Assembly: GCF_900474295.1 (NCBI RefSeq)
Contig: NZ_UCOB01000031.1
Location: 31,976-95,975 of the forward strand
Source of the DNA: Synechococcus sp. UW140
GTDB lineage: Bacteria > Cyanobacteriota > Cyanobacteriia > PCC-6307 > Cyanobiaceae
Direction of reading: 5' to 3'
Length of the DNA stretch: 64,000 nucleotides
Part shown: positions 8,549 through 16,782 of the stretch, piece by piece
Layout: every line of letters begins with the position of its first letter
Position numbering within the stretch: the first letter of the stretch is position 1
The notes under the pieces: model-generated
The model's input: the letters and a program-made list of their open reading frames with translations, nothing else
Databases searched by the model: none
What the model was told of the DNA's origin: nothing
Made by a program: the position numbers and the translations under genes

Positions 8549-9300
8549 GGCAGCAGCCCCCAGCGCCCCATCAGGGGGAGATGAAAGTGGAGTTCAGTGT
8601 CCCCCTCCGGCCATAGCGTCTCCAGCTCATTCCGCAGGGAGGTCATGAGGGCAGGCGCCTGGTCGGCGCTACGCAGCGCCGACCAAGTGCTGATAAAGCC
8701 CAACAGTTGATCCATGGACCACTGCAGTTCGATGCGCAGTTGCGAGGGGATCGGCTTGCTGGATCCAGGGAAGGGCAGATCGCTGTAGCGCTGATCCACG
8801 TGAGCGCGTTCGGGTGGCCACCACTGATTCAGGCGTTGGTGGTAAAGCTGATCAAGCCAGGTTTGCAGCCCAGGAGGGGCTCCCTGGAGAGGGTCATAAC
8901 CCACCCAGACCAGTAATCCACCAGGTCGAAGCACCCGATGCACCTCCAGGTTGAATTGGGGAACCTTCAGCCAGTGGATGGCCGCAGCCACCACCACAGC
9001 GTCAAGGCTCGCGTCCTTGAGCCCGCTCTGCTCCGCCGGGGCCACGCTGTAGTGAATGCGTGGATGGGCAGGGGCTGCGGCAATTTGGGCGGGACTGAGG
9101 TCAGTGGCTTCCACACGGTCAAACCATTGGGCCAGTCCCAGGGAGGCCTGGCCGCTGCCGCAGGCGACATCCCAGCAGCAGTGATGGTGAGGGGTTTGAG
9201 CGGCCAGCCAGTGGAACAGCTGGTCTGGATAGCGCGGTCGGCAGTGTTGATATGAGGTGGCCACTGCATCGAACCAACCGTGGTCAGGGCCGCTGCTCAT
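8545..9300 (-). CDS. class I SAM-dependent methyltransferase
   Basis: This 251-residue protein has a methyltransferase fold. Motif I reads CCWDVACGSGQASLGLA, the acidic loop after beta-2 is VEATDLSPAQIAAA, and the later strands are DAVVVAAAIHWL and VLRPGGLLVWVGYDPL. The N-terminal GWFDAVATSYQHCRPRYP matches the small group of proteins related to yeast Crg1 and trans-aconitate-like methyltransferases (Methyltransf_11 type). The substrate is not evident. I chose the ATG giving MSSGPDHGWF; an ATG 14 codons upstream is in frame but adds a non-conserved leader. The stop overlaps the start of the cyclo-ligase gene as ATGA. Confidence 0.85.
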   Translation of the reverse strand: MSSGPDHGWFDAVATSYQHCRPRYPDQLFHWLAAQTPHHHCCWDVACGSGQASLGLAQWFDRVEATDLSPAQIAAAPAHPRIHYSVAPAEQSGLKDASLDAVVVAAAIHWLKVPQFNLEVHRVLRPGGLLVWVGYDPLQGAPPGLQTWLDQLYHQRLNQWWPPERAHVDQRYSDLPFPGSSKPIPSQLRIELQWSMDQLLGFISTWSALRSADQAPALMTSLRNELETLWPEGDTELHFHLPLMGRWGLLP

Positions 9301-9647
9301 CGCAGGCACCAGGGGATGAGGGCTGGAGTGAAGACCATCCATCCTTGCCTCTGATGGTGCTGCTCGCCGATCTCTCGATACGGAAATCCGTCAGGAGTAG
9401 ACACGCTTCCCTTCACGGGCGTGATCCTATGGCTGCTCCCCTCTGCGCAAGATCTAGAGATCGCGACATGCTCGTCTGTCGTCGCTTTTCTTTCGGCACG
9501 GGTGCGTTTGGGTCCCACCGCTTGAACTGCAATCTTTGCCTGACGACTTCGCGTTTGCATTCACCGCCCGGTGCGGAATCGGCCGCTGATTGATGACGTC
9601 AAAAGCTGGGTAATTGTGATCATCAGTGTCGCTGTTCGGCTTGGGTG
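9301..9647. other. intergenic region without a convincing gene
   Basis: Short open frames on both strands here have an arginine/serine-rich, non-protein-like composition. A TGACGTCA palindrome lies at 9594-9601. I see no tRNA fold, no terminator hairpin with a T-run and no clear promoter pair. It serves as the upstream region for the minus-strand methyltransferase gene. Confidence 0.5.
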
Positions 9648-9800
9648 GTGATCATTCGTAGCCAGCTTCTGGAGGGGCGCAAGCTGGTGAGCACTCTGAT
9701 GGGGTCGTGTCTCGCTTGGCATGAAGAGTCTGAGACGGCTCGCAAACAGGAATTGATCACCTGTCTGAAGCCCTATGTCACTTCATGGCACCGTGTCTGA
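9648..9800 (+). CDS. possible small protein (50 residues)
   Basis: A GTG-started frame of 50 codons reads VIIRSQLLEGRKLVSTLMG, then CLAWHEESETARKQELITC, then LKPYVTSWHRV, with a balanced, helix-compatible composition unlike the surrounding shadow frames. It sits alone in a gap and ends 35 bp before the DUF6447 gene, so it may be co-transcribed with it. There is no recognisable domain and no clear ribosome-binding site. It is listed as a candidate only; absence in relatives would remove it. Confidence 0.3.
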   Translation: MIIRSQLLEGRKLVSTLMGSCLAWHEESETARKQELITCLKPYVTSWHRV

Positions 9801-9835
9801 TTGGACGCCATCGTGGGTAGAGGGGGAATTGAGAC

Positions 9836-10144
9836 ATGTTCAAAAAGCTCAAGGAGCGTTTCTGGAGCAAGTCACGGCAGCCAGGACCTGGCGCGGACTC
9901 TGTCGATGCTCATGCAGGAACCGCCCAGCCCGATGCAAGGCCTCAGAAGACTGCAGAGAATGTGATTACGGTGGACGGACGCCGCTATGACGCCGCAGAC
10001 ATCTCTGAGGATCTCTCCCAAATGATCACAGATCTGATGAAGGCTGACCGCGCTCTCCGTCGCCATAGCGACAAGGTACAGATCTTGCGGCTTGGTCGGC
10101 GGCAAATGGAGCAGCAGCTTCGGCAAGGTCTTTCCAGTTTGTAG
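9836..10144 (+). CDS. DUF6447 family small protein
   Basis: This 102-residue protein begins with a basic helix (MFKKLKERFWSK) and a low-complexity spacer. It then has the conserved block ITVDGRRYDAADISEDLSQ followed by a helical segment ending QMEQQLRQGL, which I recognise as the cyanobacterial DUF6447 type. The length is normal. Members are often near or fused to other small regulatory proteins, and no biochemical function is established to my knowledge. It stands alone, with about 500 bp of non-coding DNA on its 3' side. Confidence 0.75.
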   Translation: MFKKLKERFWSKSRQPGPGADSVDAHAGTAQPDARPQKTAENVITVDGRRYDAADISEDLSQMITDLMKADRALRRHSDKVQILRLGRRQMEQQLRQGLSSL

Positions 10145-10286
10145 GCATTAAGCCTCCTCGGGCCCTGTCTCCACATCAGATTGTCAAGTCTTGCTGTTGC
10201 ACAGAAAGGATCCCGATCTGCCGATCGATGTGACCTTTTGGTTCGCACTGAATGTGTTTTCTGCTCGCAACGTGTGTTGGTTGGAC
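10145..10286. other. intergenic region, nothing recognised
   Basis: AT-richer non-coding sequence lies between the DUF6447 gene and a possible tiny membrane protein. No hairpin with a T-run is evident after the DUF6447 stop. Confidence 0.4.
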
Positions 10287-10376
10287 TTATGGCAAGTCGT
10301 CATTGGCCTTGGCCGGTTCATGGGCTTGGATTGCAAGTGCAGTGGTGACTAAAGCCAGACCAAGCAAGAATTCCAT
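10287..10376 (-). CDS. possible 29-residue membrane peptide
   Basis: A 29-codon ATG frame encodes MEFLLGLALVTTALAIQ and then a polar end AHEPAKANDDLP. That is one membrane-length hydrophobic segment with a short charged tail. Such single-span miniproteins are common among photosystem and cytochrome complex subunits in cyanobacteria, but this sequence matches none I know. No good ribosome-binding site is seen. It is a candidate only. Confidence 0.3.
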   Translation of the reverse strand: MEFLLGLALVTTALAIQAHEPAKANDDLP

Positions 10377-10522
10377 GGGGTTTGCAATCGTGAATGCCTG
10401 CTGATCTTGTGTTGCTCTTTGAATGGGTGCGGTGCAATTGATATCTCTCGCGAAAGGGTATATAAAAATGCGCTTTCTTTCGTTGGTGAGCCGATATTTC
10501 TGCCTTTGTAAATGATTTGCCT
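10377..10522. other. AT-rich intergenic segment with a possible -10 element
   Basis: The segment contains GGTATATAAAAATG around 10457-10470, which could act as a -10 box for plus-strand transcription. No coding frame of substance is present. Confidence 0.3.
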
Positions 10523-10669
10523 ATGAATCGCTCTCTTTATGGTTGGAATGACTGGGTGCTCTTGGCCGATAGAACCGACAAGTCCATGCCTGATCTTCTG
10601 CAGAACTCAAGTCGGCCTTGGTTCAAAGCTTCCAGGACCGGGATGCCTATCTCTGGAACCAGCCGGTGA
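10523..10669 (+). CDS. possible small protein converging on ruvC
   Basis: An ATG frame of 48 residues reads MNRSLYGWNDWVLLADR, then TDKSMPDLLQNSSRPWFKAS. It ends 23 bp inside the 3' end of the convergent ruvC gene. The composition is protein-like in its first 35 residues, and a TATA-like element lies about 60 bp upstream. There is no known domain. It could equally be chance, so I keep it at low confidence. Confidence 0.22.
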   Translation: MNRSLYGWNDWVLLADRTDKSMPDLLQNSSRPWFKASRTGMPISGTSR

Positions 10670-11129
10670 GGGCCACCGCCAGTGCATCGGCGGCGTCATC
10701 GGGTCGTGGTGGCGTGTCGAGGTTGAGTTCGCGCATCACGGCATCCAGCACTTCATCCTTGTCGGCATGCCCATGGCCCGTGAGGGCCTGCTTGATCTGC
10801 ATTGGGGGAAATTCCACGATCGGTAGACCGAAGCGGGTGAGCGTCATGATCACCACACCCCGCGCCTGTACCACAGCAATGGTGTTGCTCGAACGGTAAA
10901 AAAAGAACTTTTCAACGGACGCGATCTCCGGCTTCCAGAGGCGGATCAACTGACGCAGATCACGGGCGATCTCCACCATCCGTTCGCCCTCACTGCGACC
11001 GGCATCGGTGCGAATGATGCCGCAGTCCACCATCCGCTGGCTATCTGCCCCTCTGCCTGCGCTTGGATCCACATCGATGACGCCATAGCCCACTCGGGCC
11101 AGACCTGGATCGATGCCGAGGATGCGCAT
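10647..11129 (-). CDS. ruvC: crossover junction endodeoxyribonuclease RuvC
   Basis: This 160-residue Holliday-junction resolvase begins MRILGIDPGLARVGYG, where Asp7 is the first metal-binding acid. SVEKFFFYRSSNTIAVVQARGV supplies the conserved glutamate and DNA-contact region. The end DAADALAVALTGW holds the last conserved acids. RuvC acts as a dimer with RuvAB to resolve recombination intermediates. The gene is the last of a minus-strand cluster, starting 11 bp after the chlI stop. Length and motifs are standard. Confidence 0.97.
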   Translation of the reverse strand: MRILGIDPGLARVGYGVIDVDPSAGRGADSQRMVDCGIIRTDAGRSEGERMVEIARDLRQLIRLWKPEIASVEKFFFYRSSNTIAVVQARGVVIMTLTRFGLPIVEFPPMQIKQALTGHGHADKDEVLDAVMRELNLDTPPRPDDAADALAVALTGWFQR

Positions 11130-11140
11130 GCTCTCTTGGC

Positions 11141-12229
11141 TCAGGCCACCAGAGCGAGTTCGAATTCAGCTCGGTCGCTGCTCTCGCTGCGTTCAAACAC
11201 CTTGCAGAACACTTTGACCACGCGGTCACCAGAGTCCACCTGCTCGAGAGGGTCCTTGCGCAGGCGGTGTCGGAGGCAGCAGGAGGCGACACGGGCGACG
11301 TCCTCTTCGCTGACTTCGGTGCGCCCTTCGAATGCAGCCAGGGCACGAGCGGCGCGGTTGGTGACGATGTCACCCCGCAAACCATCTACGTCGAGTTCAC
11401 CGCACACGGCCGAGATCCGCAGCCGTAGGTCGTCATCGATGCGCACCTGATCAAGGCGTTGCTGAGCTTCCACAACCCTTTGTTGCAGGGCCTTTTGGTT
11501 CGACTCCACGCTGGTACTGAAGCCGTCGGGGTCGGCGTCGAAGGCGGTGCGTTGATCCACCACTTGCACCCGTAGTTCGGGCTCGCGCACGGTGCGCACT
11601 TCCACGCTCATCCCGAAGCGGTCCAGCAATTGGGGCCGTAGCTCGCCTTCTTCCGGGTTTCCCGAGCCGATCAAGACAAAGCGGGCTGGGTGCCTGACGG
11701 ACACGCCTTCGCGTTCAACGGTATTCCAGCCAGAAGCGGCAGAGTCCAGTAGGACGTCGACGAGGTGATCGTCTAGCAGATTCACCTCGTCGACGTAGAG
11801 AAGGCCTCGATTGGCCTTGGCCAATAGCCCGGGCTCGAAGGCGCGCACGCCTTCGCTCAGAGCTTTCTCAATATCAATCGTGCCGCAGAGTCGGTCTTCT
11901 GTGGCACCCAGTGGGAGGTCGACCATCGGTACCTGGCGTTGTTCGCTCCCAAGGCTTTCGCCCCGATCCAAACGCTCACGTACCTCGCTGCTCTGGAGGT
12001 CGGGATCGGAGGGGGAGCTGTTGTAAGGGTCGCCTGCAACGACCTCGATCCCTGGCAGCAGATCAGCCAAGGCACGGATTGTGGTTGATTTCCCGGTGCC
12101 TCGATCACCCATGATCATCACTCCGCCGATGCGGGGGTCGATCACGTTGAGTAGTAGGGCCAGCTTCATCTCCTCCTGGCCGATGACGGCGGTGAAGGGG
12201 AAAACCCTGCGCTTCCGGGGTGCACTCAC
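11141..12229 (-). CDS. chlI: magnesium chelatase ATPase subunit I
   Basis: This 362-residue AAA+ subunit of magnesium chelatase, with ChlD and ChlH, inserts Mg into protoporphyrin IX, the first step of the chlorophyll branch. Walker A is GDRGTGKST (residues 41-49), Walker B is GLLYVDEVNLLDD, and sensor 1 is FVLIGSGNPEEGELRPQLLDRFG. The entry motif FPFTAVIGQEEMKLALLL is diagnostic. The open frame extends far upstream, but that part is a shadow of the DUF3370 gene. I chose the GTG at 12229, which overlaps the upstream stop as GTGA and gives the family's usual N-terminus. It is followed at 11 bp by ruvC. Confidence 0.97.
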   Translation of the reverse strand: MSAPRKRRVFPFTAVIGQEEMKLALLLNVIDPRIGGVMIMGDRGTGKSTTIRALADLLPGIEVVAGDPYNSSPSDPDLQSSEVRERLDRGESLGSEQRQVPMVDLPLGATEDRLCGTIDIEKALSEGVRAFEPGLLAKANRGLLYVDEVNLLDDHLVDVLLDSAASGWNTVEREGVSVRHPARFVLIGSGNPEEGELRPQLLDRFGMSVEVRTVREPELRVQVVDQRTAFDADPDGFSTSVESNQKALQQRVVEAQQRLDQVRIDDDLRLRISAVCGELDVDGLRGDIVTNRAARALAAFEGRTEVSEEDVARVASCCLRHRLRKDPLEQVDSGDRVVKVFCKVFERSESSDRAEFELALVA

Positions 12230-13680
12230 GGGCTGACACTCACAGTTGCTGTGGATTGTTTCACAGGCAGGACGGACAACACCTGCGGTGGTGTGGCATC
12301 GGCTGGATAAATGAGGCGAACCTGCACCCGACGGCTGGCGCCTGGGGCCAGGGTGACGCGGCCTAAAACTGGACCTTCCATGCCCTGGCGCAGAACGAGG
12401 TGATACAGGCGTCGTCCGCTGGGGCGGCCTTCGCTCCCGTCCAATCCCCGCACTTCGACTGGGCCACGGAACATCACTGAACTCTTTGCGGGACTCTGAA
12501 AGCGCAAACTGCCAGATTTGCTGCCGCTCTTGATCGGAGATTCGAGGGCGATGGCGACGCTGCGCGTCTCTCGGCCTGGGTTGTGCAGCGGCAGGAGAAT
12601 GTCGTACTCGACGCCGTAGTTGCCATGGGCCGCCCAGGCAGTACCGGGGCTGAAGGCCTGCAGCTCTGCGGTCTGTACCTGGCCAGTGCCGAGCTCCCCA
12701 CGCTCCAGGCTGCTGATTGGCCACGAGATTGGCGCCTGAGGCAGCGACAGAGTGCTAGTGCCTGGGTCGGTGATGGTGGCGGCCCAGCGGCTGCCCACCT
12801 GGATGCCGCTGACGCGCGAATAAATCATTTTGCCTCGGCTTCCTCGTGGCGTCGGCTTGTGCTCTTTTGGGCTGAGCCGCCCTGAGCGCAGTAGCTCCTG
12901 CCAACGGGTCAGCGTTGGTGCAGCGTCGTTGTTGCCCTGGGCGGCCAAGGTTGCCAGATACACAGGCCCTGAGCTGCGCAGTCGCAGTTGCAGATTGCGG
13001 CCATTGAGCAAGGGGTCAAGGCCGGCCACCGGAATGGGGAGCACCATCAGGCTGCTGGGGGCTCCAGGCTCCAGCGTCCAGACCTTCGGGAGTTCAGGTG
13101 CGCTGGATCCCCGCAACAGGTCACCGGCGACGCGGCTACCCGGTCCTGCTGCGATCGGCTCGCTGGTCTCGCTCATCAGTGCAGGCAGGGGTAAGAAAGG
13201 CGCCGCCGTTTGACCGGGGGCGGTGGCCTGGGAGAGCGAGGTGCTTCCACCCACCAACTCCAGAGTCACCGGATCATCACCCACAGGCTGGGCCAGCACT
13301 GCCAGCCAGAGCGTGGAGTCGAGGTGTTCAGGGGTGCCTGCGTAGACGTGATGGCTGAACAGATCGAAGCGTCCGTCGAGAGGCTGATTCAGCCCGGGCT
13401 TATCGGGAAAGGTGGAGAGCAGGATCCCGTCGTCAGTGATCAGTTCCGGGTTGTTGTCGTTGACCACCAACACCTGATCGAGTCCCCCTGGTAGAGCCAG
13501 CACCTTCTGCTGCCTCTGAATGGTTCGCACCTCAGCTGATGGCTCGAGCTTGTCAGTCGCGCCTGCACCTATGACGTCTGTTTCGACGCAGCACAAGCCG
13601 AGGGCGGCCAGGGTGAGAGCCATCGTTCCCCGAAACGTTCGGCGGCGATCTGTGGTCATGCGCGTGCTGCCATTCGCCAC
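12226..13680 (-). CDS. DUF3370 domain secreted protein
   Basis: This 484-residue protein has an N-terminal hydrophobic export signal (about residues 18-40, with LGLCCVE, possibly a lipoprotein-like end). It then has the cyanobacterial DUF3370 body: QRQQKVLALPGGLDQVLVVNDNNPEL near residue 55, a short linker, and blocks such as KMIYSRVSGIQVGSRW and WAAHGNYGVEYDILLPLHNPG. It is probably an outer-envelope or periplasmic beta-rich protein; the function is unknown. It lies 4 bp after the serine hydrolase gene and overlaps chlI by 4 bp, so it is transcribed in the same cluster. MTTDRRR seven codons in is an alternative start. Confidence 0.85.
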   Translation of the reverse strand: MANGSTRMTTDRRRTFRGTMALTLAALGLCCVETDVIGAGATDKLEPSAEVRTIQRQQKVLALPGGLDQVLVVNDNNPELITDDGILLSTFPDKPGLNQPLDGRFDLFSHHVYAGTPEHLDSTLWLAVLAQPVGDDPVTLELVGGSTSLSQATAPGQTAAPFLPLPALMSETSEPIAAGPGSRVAGDLLRGSSAPELPKVWTLEPGAPSSLMVLPIPVAGLDPLLNGRNLQLRLRSSGPVYLATLAAQGNNDAAPTLTRWQELLRSGRLSPKEHKPTPRGSRGKMIYSRVSGIQVGSRWAATITDPGTSTLSLPQAPISWPISSLERGELGTGQVQTAELQAFSPGTAWAAHGNYGVEYDILLPLHNPGRETRSVAIALESPIKSGSKSGSLRFQSPAKSSVMFRGPVEVRGLDGSEGRPSGRRLYHLVLRQGMEGPVLGRVTLAPGASRRVQVRLIYPADATPPQVLSVLPVKQSTATVSVSP

Positions 13681-13684
13681 TGTT

Positions 13685-14845
13685 CTAGGGAGACGGTGCA
13701 GCAGTGGCAGGTTGGACCGGTGCGCGAAGGGGCACTGGCTTTGGTTTGAGCACCGGGGCCATCGCTGCCGCCATGTTGCGGATCAGTTCGGTGGAACGGG
13801 GGTCGTTGAAGGGTCCCTGCACCATGAATGCTGCAACGGCTCGGCTGCCATCGGGTAGTTCGATCAAGCCCGCATCGGCGTAGGCGATGCCGATGTCGCC
13901 TGTTTTGTTGTACACCCTGTAGCCCTTGATCATCAGGCTGTCATCGGGGCGGCCCTGTTCGCCGCCTAGTCCTTTGAGCAGACCACCTGGAAGCAAACGA
14001 TTGGTCACTGAGGTTCCCATCACCTCCCGGAACAGGTCTCGGCTGCGGGTGCTGAGGGCTTTCCCGGTGTCCACGAGGGCAATCGCACGGGCCAGGTCTC
14101 GGGCGCTGGAGGTGTTGGTGCCCTGGAGGTCAGGCAGCCAGTTGTTCACCTCTGTAGCGCTGAGGCCTAGTGCATTGAAACGGGTATTGATTACCTTTTT
14201 GCCACCCGCTCGTTCGATCAACAGGTTGGTGGCGGTGTTGTCGCTGATCCGGATCATCTCAGTGGCCACTTCATGGGTGGGGAAGCGCGTTCCAAGAGGT
14301 TTGGTGGCCATCCAACCGGCGCCTCCGCCCACAACCGGTTTGGTGAGCGTGAGCGGTTCGTTCCAGCGCAGGCTGCCGCTGTCGAGCAGCTCAAGGGTGG
14401 TGAGCAGGATGGGTGTCTTGATCGAGCTGGCAGCAGGCAATGCCGTGTCGGGATTGAGCTCGGCGTAGCGCCCGTCATCGAGCACGAGCATGAAGGCACT
14501 GACCTTGAGGTCGTTCTGTTGCGCTGCCAGCTGACGCCAGCGCCCGCTGAGGGTGGTGACTTCCTTTTTGGTCTCGAACCGTCCGAGCTGAGTACCCCAG
14601 GCTTGGGTCGGATGCTGTTGGTTCTTCACTGCGCTCGGTGTGAGCTTGGTTGTGATGCTGTCGCGTTCGGGAAGCTTCAACCAGGCGGGCAGGTTGATCT
14701 GACCTTGTTCGATCTGGGGCGCCAGCATCTTCAGAGCGGAGCCAGTGATCACCCCGAGGCCGATGCCCATCAGCATCAACCGCAGCATGAGCCGCACCGG
14801 CTTGCCCCACCCGGGTTGATTGCGCTTGGAACGACTGCTGCTCAC
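13685..14845 (-). CDS. serine hydrolase, class A beta-lactamase-like
   Basis: This 386-residue protein has a basic N-terminus and one membrane-spanning signal anchor (about residues 20-45), placing the enzyme in the periplasm. The penicillin-recognising triad is complete: SxxK as SSIK in LPAASSIKTPILL, SDN as ISDNTATNLLIE, and KTG as YNKTGDIGIAYAD. Cyanobacterial members of this group are usually annotated as beta-lactamase-like or D,D-peptidase-like. Whether it hydrolyses antibiotics or edits peptidoglycan cannot be read here. It sits in the trmJ-like to DUF3370 gene run. Confidence 0.9.
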   Translation of the reverse strand: MSSSRSKRNQPGWGKPVRLMLRLMLMGIGLGVITGSALKMLAPQIEQGQINLPAWLKLPERDSITTKLTPSAVKNQQHPTQAWGTQLGRFETKKEVTTLSGRWRQLAAQQNDLKVSAFMLVLDDGRYAELNPDTALPAASSIKTPILLTTLELLDSGSLRWNEPLTLTKPVVGGGAGWMATKPLGTRFPTHEVATEMIRISDNTATNLLIERAGGKKVINTRFNALGLSATEVNNWLPDLQGTNTSSARDLARAIALVDTGKALSTRSRDLFREVMGTSVTNRLLPGGLLKGLGGEQGRPDDSLMIKGYRVYNKTGDIGIAYADAGLIELPDGSRAVAAFMVQGPFNDPRSTELIRNMAAAMAPVLKPKPVPLRAPVQPATAAPSP

Positions 14846-14872
14846 CCGAGATCGATGGAGGGCTGCCAGAGA

Positions 14873-15658
14873 TTAGGGGCGGTGTTGCCGAACCGCCCAG
14901 CGGAGTTGGCGCACCATGCCGCGAAGTAGGGCCACTTCATCGGCTCGGATCAGGCCGCGCAGCAGCAACCCTCTGAGTTTGGCCATGCGGGCTCGTGCGG
15001 TGTGCTCGAGCAGAAAGCCCACCTCCAGCAGCAGCTCTTGGGCATCGTCCAAGCAGGCTTCCAGCTGCTTAGGGCCAGACGGTTCATTCGGCTCGGCAGG
15101 GGTTGGCGGAGGATTGGCCATGGATGCCGGCACCGCCTCGGCTTCGATCGTCTGCTTCGCCGCTGCAACCCGAAGTCGGGTGATCTCGTGAAGCACGACT
15201 GCCACGGCGTGAGAGAGGTTGAGCGATGGATAGTCGCCACTGCTGTGGAGCGTGATGACTCGCTGGCTGAGCAGTAGCTCGGCATTGGTGAGGCCATGGT
15301 CCTCCCGGCCGAACACCAGAGCAAGTGGTTGTTTGGATCCTGGCTTGATCGCCCACGGCAGCACGGCGTCAGGAGGGCCGAGAGGAATGGTGCCGTGATC
15401 CAGTCGGCCTGCTGTGGCCACTACTCGGCTGCAGTCGCCCACGGCCTCCAGCAATGTGGAATAGACGCGGGCTGCCTCCAGCACAGGGCGGCCATGGACC
15501 GCCATTCGTCGTGCATCGGCATCGTTCGGGTCGCATCGTGGTGCCACGAGGCGCAGATCATCAACGTCGAAATTGGCGCAGAGTCGGGCCACGCTGCCCA
15601 CGTTCAGAGGACCAGCCGGTTCCACCAGCACCACACACAGCGATCCCCTCAAGCTCAT
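14873..15658 (-). CDS. TrmH/TrmJ-family RNA methyltransferase (SpoU)
   Basis: This 261-residue member of the SpoU class has the trefoil-knot signatures VVLVEPAGPLNVGSVARLCANF at the start, ALVFGREDHGLTNAEL (motif 2) and ITLHSSGDYPSLNLSHAVAVVLHE (motif 3). The N-terminal arrangement is most like TrmJ, which 2'-O-methylates position 32 of certain tRNAs, but specificity cannot be settled by eye. The C-terminal helical extension ends in a basic segment. The start overlaps the cytM stop by 4 bp (ATGA). Confidence 0.9.
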   Translation of the reverse strand: MSLRGSLCVVLVEPAGPLNVGSVARLCANFDVDDLRLVAPRCDPNDADARRMAVHGRPVLEAARVYSTLLEAVGDCSRVVATAGRLDHGTIPLGPPDAVLPWAIKPGSKQPLALVFGREDHGLTNAELLLSQRVITLHSSGDYPSLNLSHAVAVVLHEITRLRVAAAKQTIEAEAVPASMANPPPTPAEPNEPSGPKQLEACLDDAQELLLEVGFLLEHTARARMAKLRGLLLRGLIRADEVALLRGMVRQLRWAVRQHRP

Positions 15659-16077
15659 TCAGGGGTCGTGAAGGTTTTGAGATGGGCCAGCAGATCGGCC
15701 ATGTCTTGCGGTTCGATCTCGAAGCGGGGCATCGGCGGTGTCTGACCACTCACCACCTGCTGGATGATTTGAGGATCGTTCAGGCGTGATTCCAGCCCGT
15801 TGAGGCTGGGCCCCACTAACCCCTGGCCGGCAATGCCATGGCAACCGGCGCAGTTGATGCGAAAGAGCAGGCCACCATGCTCGGCATCACCCGAAAGCGA
15901 GCGAGTCGCAATCACATAGGGATCACGGCCGGCACTGCGCATCAGCCAGAGCAGCAGCACGATGCATGTCAGCGCCGCCAGCGTGACCAGTCCAGCAATT
16001 AAGCCCCGACGTCGCGGCGGCGTTGCTGCAGCAGTTGATGACGGGGAAGTCACGATCGCGTCCAAGCCATGAAACAA
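15655..16077 (-). CDS. cytM: cytochrome cM
   Basis: This 140-residue membrane-anchored cytochrome c has a single hydrophobic helix (about residues 26-46), the heme attachment motif CAGCH at residues 76-80, and a likely axial methionine in [10 protein letters not shown]. The order (short basic N-terminus, helix, class I heme domain with [11 protein letters not shown]) fits CytM, a conserved cyanobacterial c-type cytochrome linked to control of respiration and heterotrophic growth. A GTG nine codons in (MTSPSS, 16053) is an alternative start. It is divergent from petG with only about 30 bp between. CytM is the likeliest assignment over c6-type proteins because of the anchor. Confidence 0.85.
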
Positions 16078-16106
16078 TTGTGGGCAAGTTTTCCATTGGG
16101 CGCGAC

Positions 16107-16220
16107 ATGATCGAACCCCTGCTCTGCGGCATCGTTCTGGGTCTGATCCCCGTCACCTTGTTGGGACTGTTTGTTGCGGCTTGGAATCAGTATCGCCGGG
16201 GCAGTGCTCTAGGGGGCTGA
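16107..16220 (+). CDS. petG: cytochrome b6f complex subunit PetG
   Basis: This 37-residue protein is a single membrane helix, [20 protein letters not shown], followed by [13 protein letters not shown]. It matches PetG throughout. PetG is a small subunit needed for assembly and stability of the cytochrome b6f complex in thylakoids. Its last 68 bp overlap the 3' end of the convergent rsmD gene, and a strong intrinsic terminator for petG lies 42 bp past its stop, inside the rsmD coding region. It is divergent from cytM, another electron-transport gene. Confidence 0.97.
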
Positions 16221-16782
16221 GAAACATCACAGAACTGTTGCCGTAATGGCGTTGATCCACTTCCCGCCACCCTTTCGGAGTGGCGGGTTTTTTTGTCTTG
16301 GTGTGTTCGCAGAGCACGACGGCGTCTGGTCGCAACCACTGCCCGCTGATCAGAGCGTCCAGTCCTGCCCCATAGAGCCCTGAGCTGTAGGGAGGATCGA
16401 AGTACACCAGATCAAAGCCAGGATCGTCGTCAGGGCGTCCTCGCTTCAGCCAGGTGACCAGGTCGCGCTGCACAACCACGACCTGCACAGGGTCGGGTTG
16501 GCCGGAGGCGGTGGCTAGCAAATTGCTGCGGCAGATGGCTGCAGAGGCTCCATGGGCCTCAATTGCAACCACCCGTTGCGCCCCGCGTTGGAGTGCTTCA
16601 CAGCCCATCACACCGCTGCCGCTGCAGAGGTCTAACCAGTGGGCACCGTCGAGACGCGGCCCCAGGATATTGATCACCGCCTCACGCACTCGGGCTGTGG
16701 TTGGGCGAGTCTCTCCTCCCTTTGGACTGCGCAGTTTTCGTCCGCCGGTGAGCCGAAGCTGACCCTGGCCGCCGCTGCTCAC
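16153..16782 (-). CDS. rsmD: 16S rRNA (guanine966-N2)-methyltransferase RsmD
   Basis: This 209-residue enzyme shows [19 protein letters not shown], then motif [17 protein letters not shown], and the catalytic [15 protein letters not shown]. It methylates the exocyclic amine of G966 in 16S rRNA. I chose the GTG at 16782, which overlaps the hisH stop as GTGA. An ATG 13 codons upstream is in frame but would overlap hisH by 43 bp. The last 20 or so codons overlap petG on the opposite strand, and the codons for [13 protein letters not shown] lie on the petG terminator hairpin. Both constraints may explain the odd C-terminal tail after FLSPLE. Confidence 0.93.
16263..16294 (+). terminator. intrinsic terminator of petG
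   Basis: An 8-bp perfect GC stem, CCCGCCAC (16263-16270) and GTGGCGGG (16280-16287), with a 9-nt loop is followed by seven T residues. It is oriented for plus-strand transcripts and lies 42 bp after the petG stop, wholly within the rsmD coding sequence on the other strand. Confidence 0.92.

Noticed and set aside
9297..9560. 87-residue minus frame upstream of the methyltransferase
   Set aside because: Arg/Ser/Thr-rich composition without structure, and no conserved motif.
12230..12724. Upstream extension of the chlI frame
   Set aside because: It overlaps the DUF3370 gene in another frame and has no conserved sequence; the GTG at 12229 gives the family's N-terminus.
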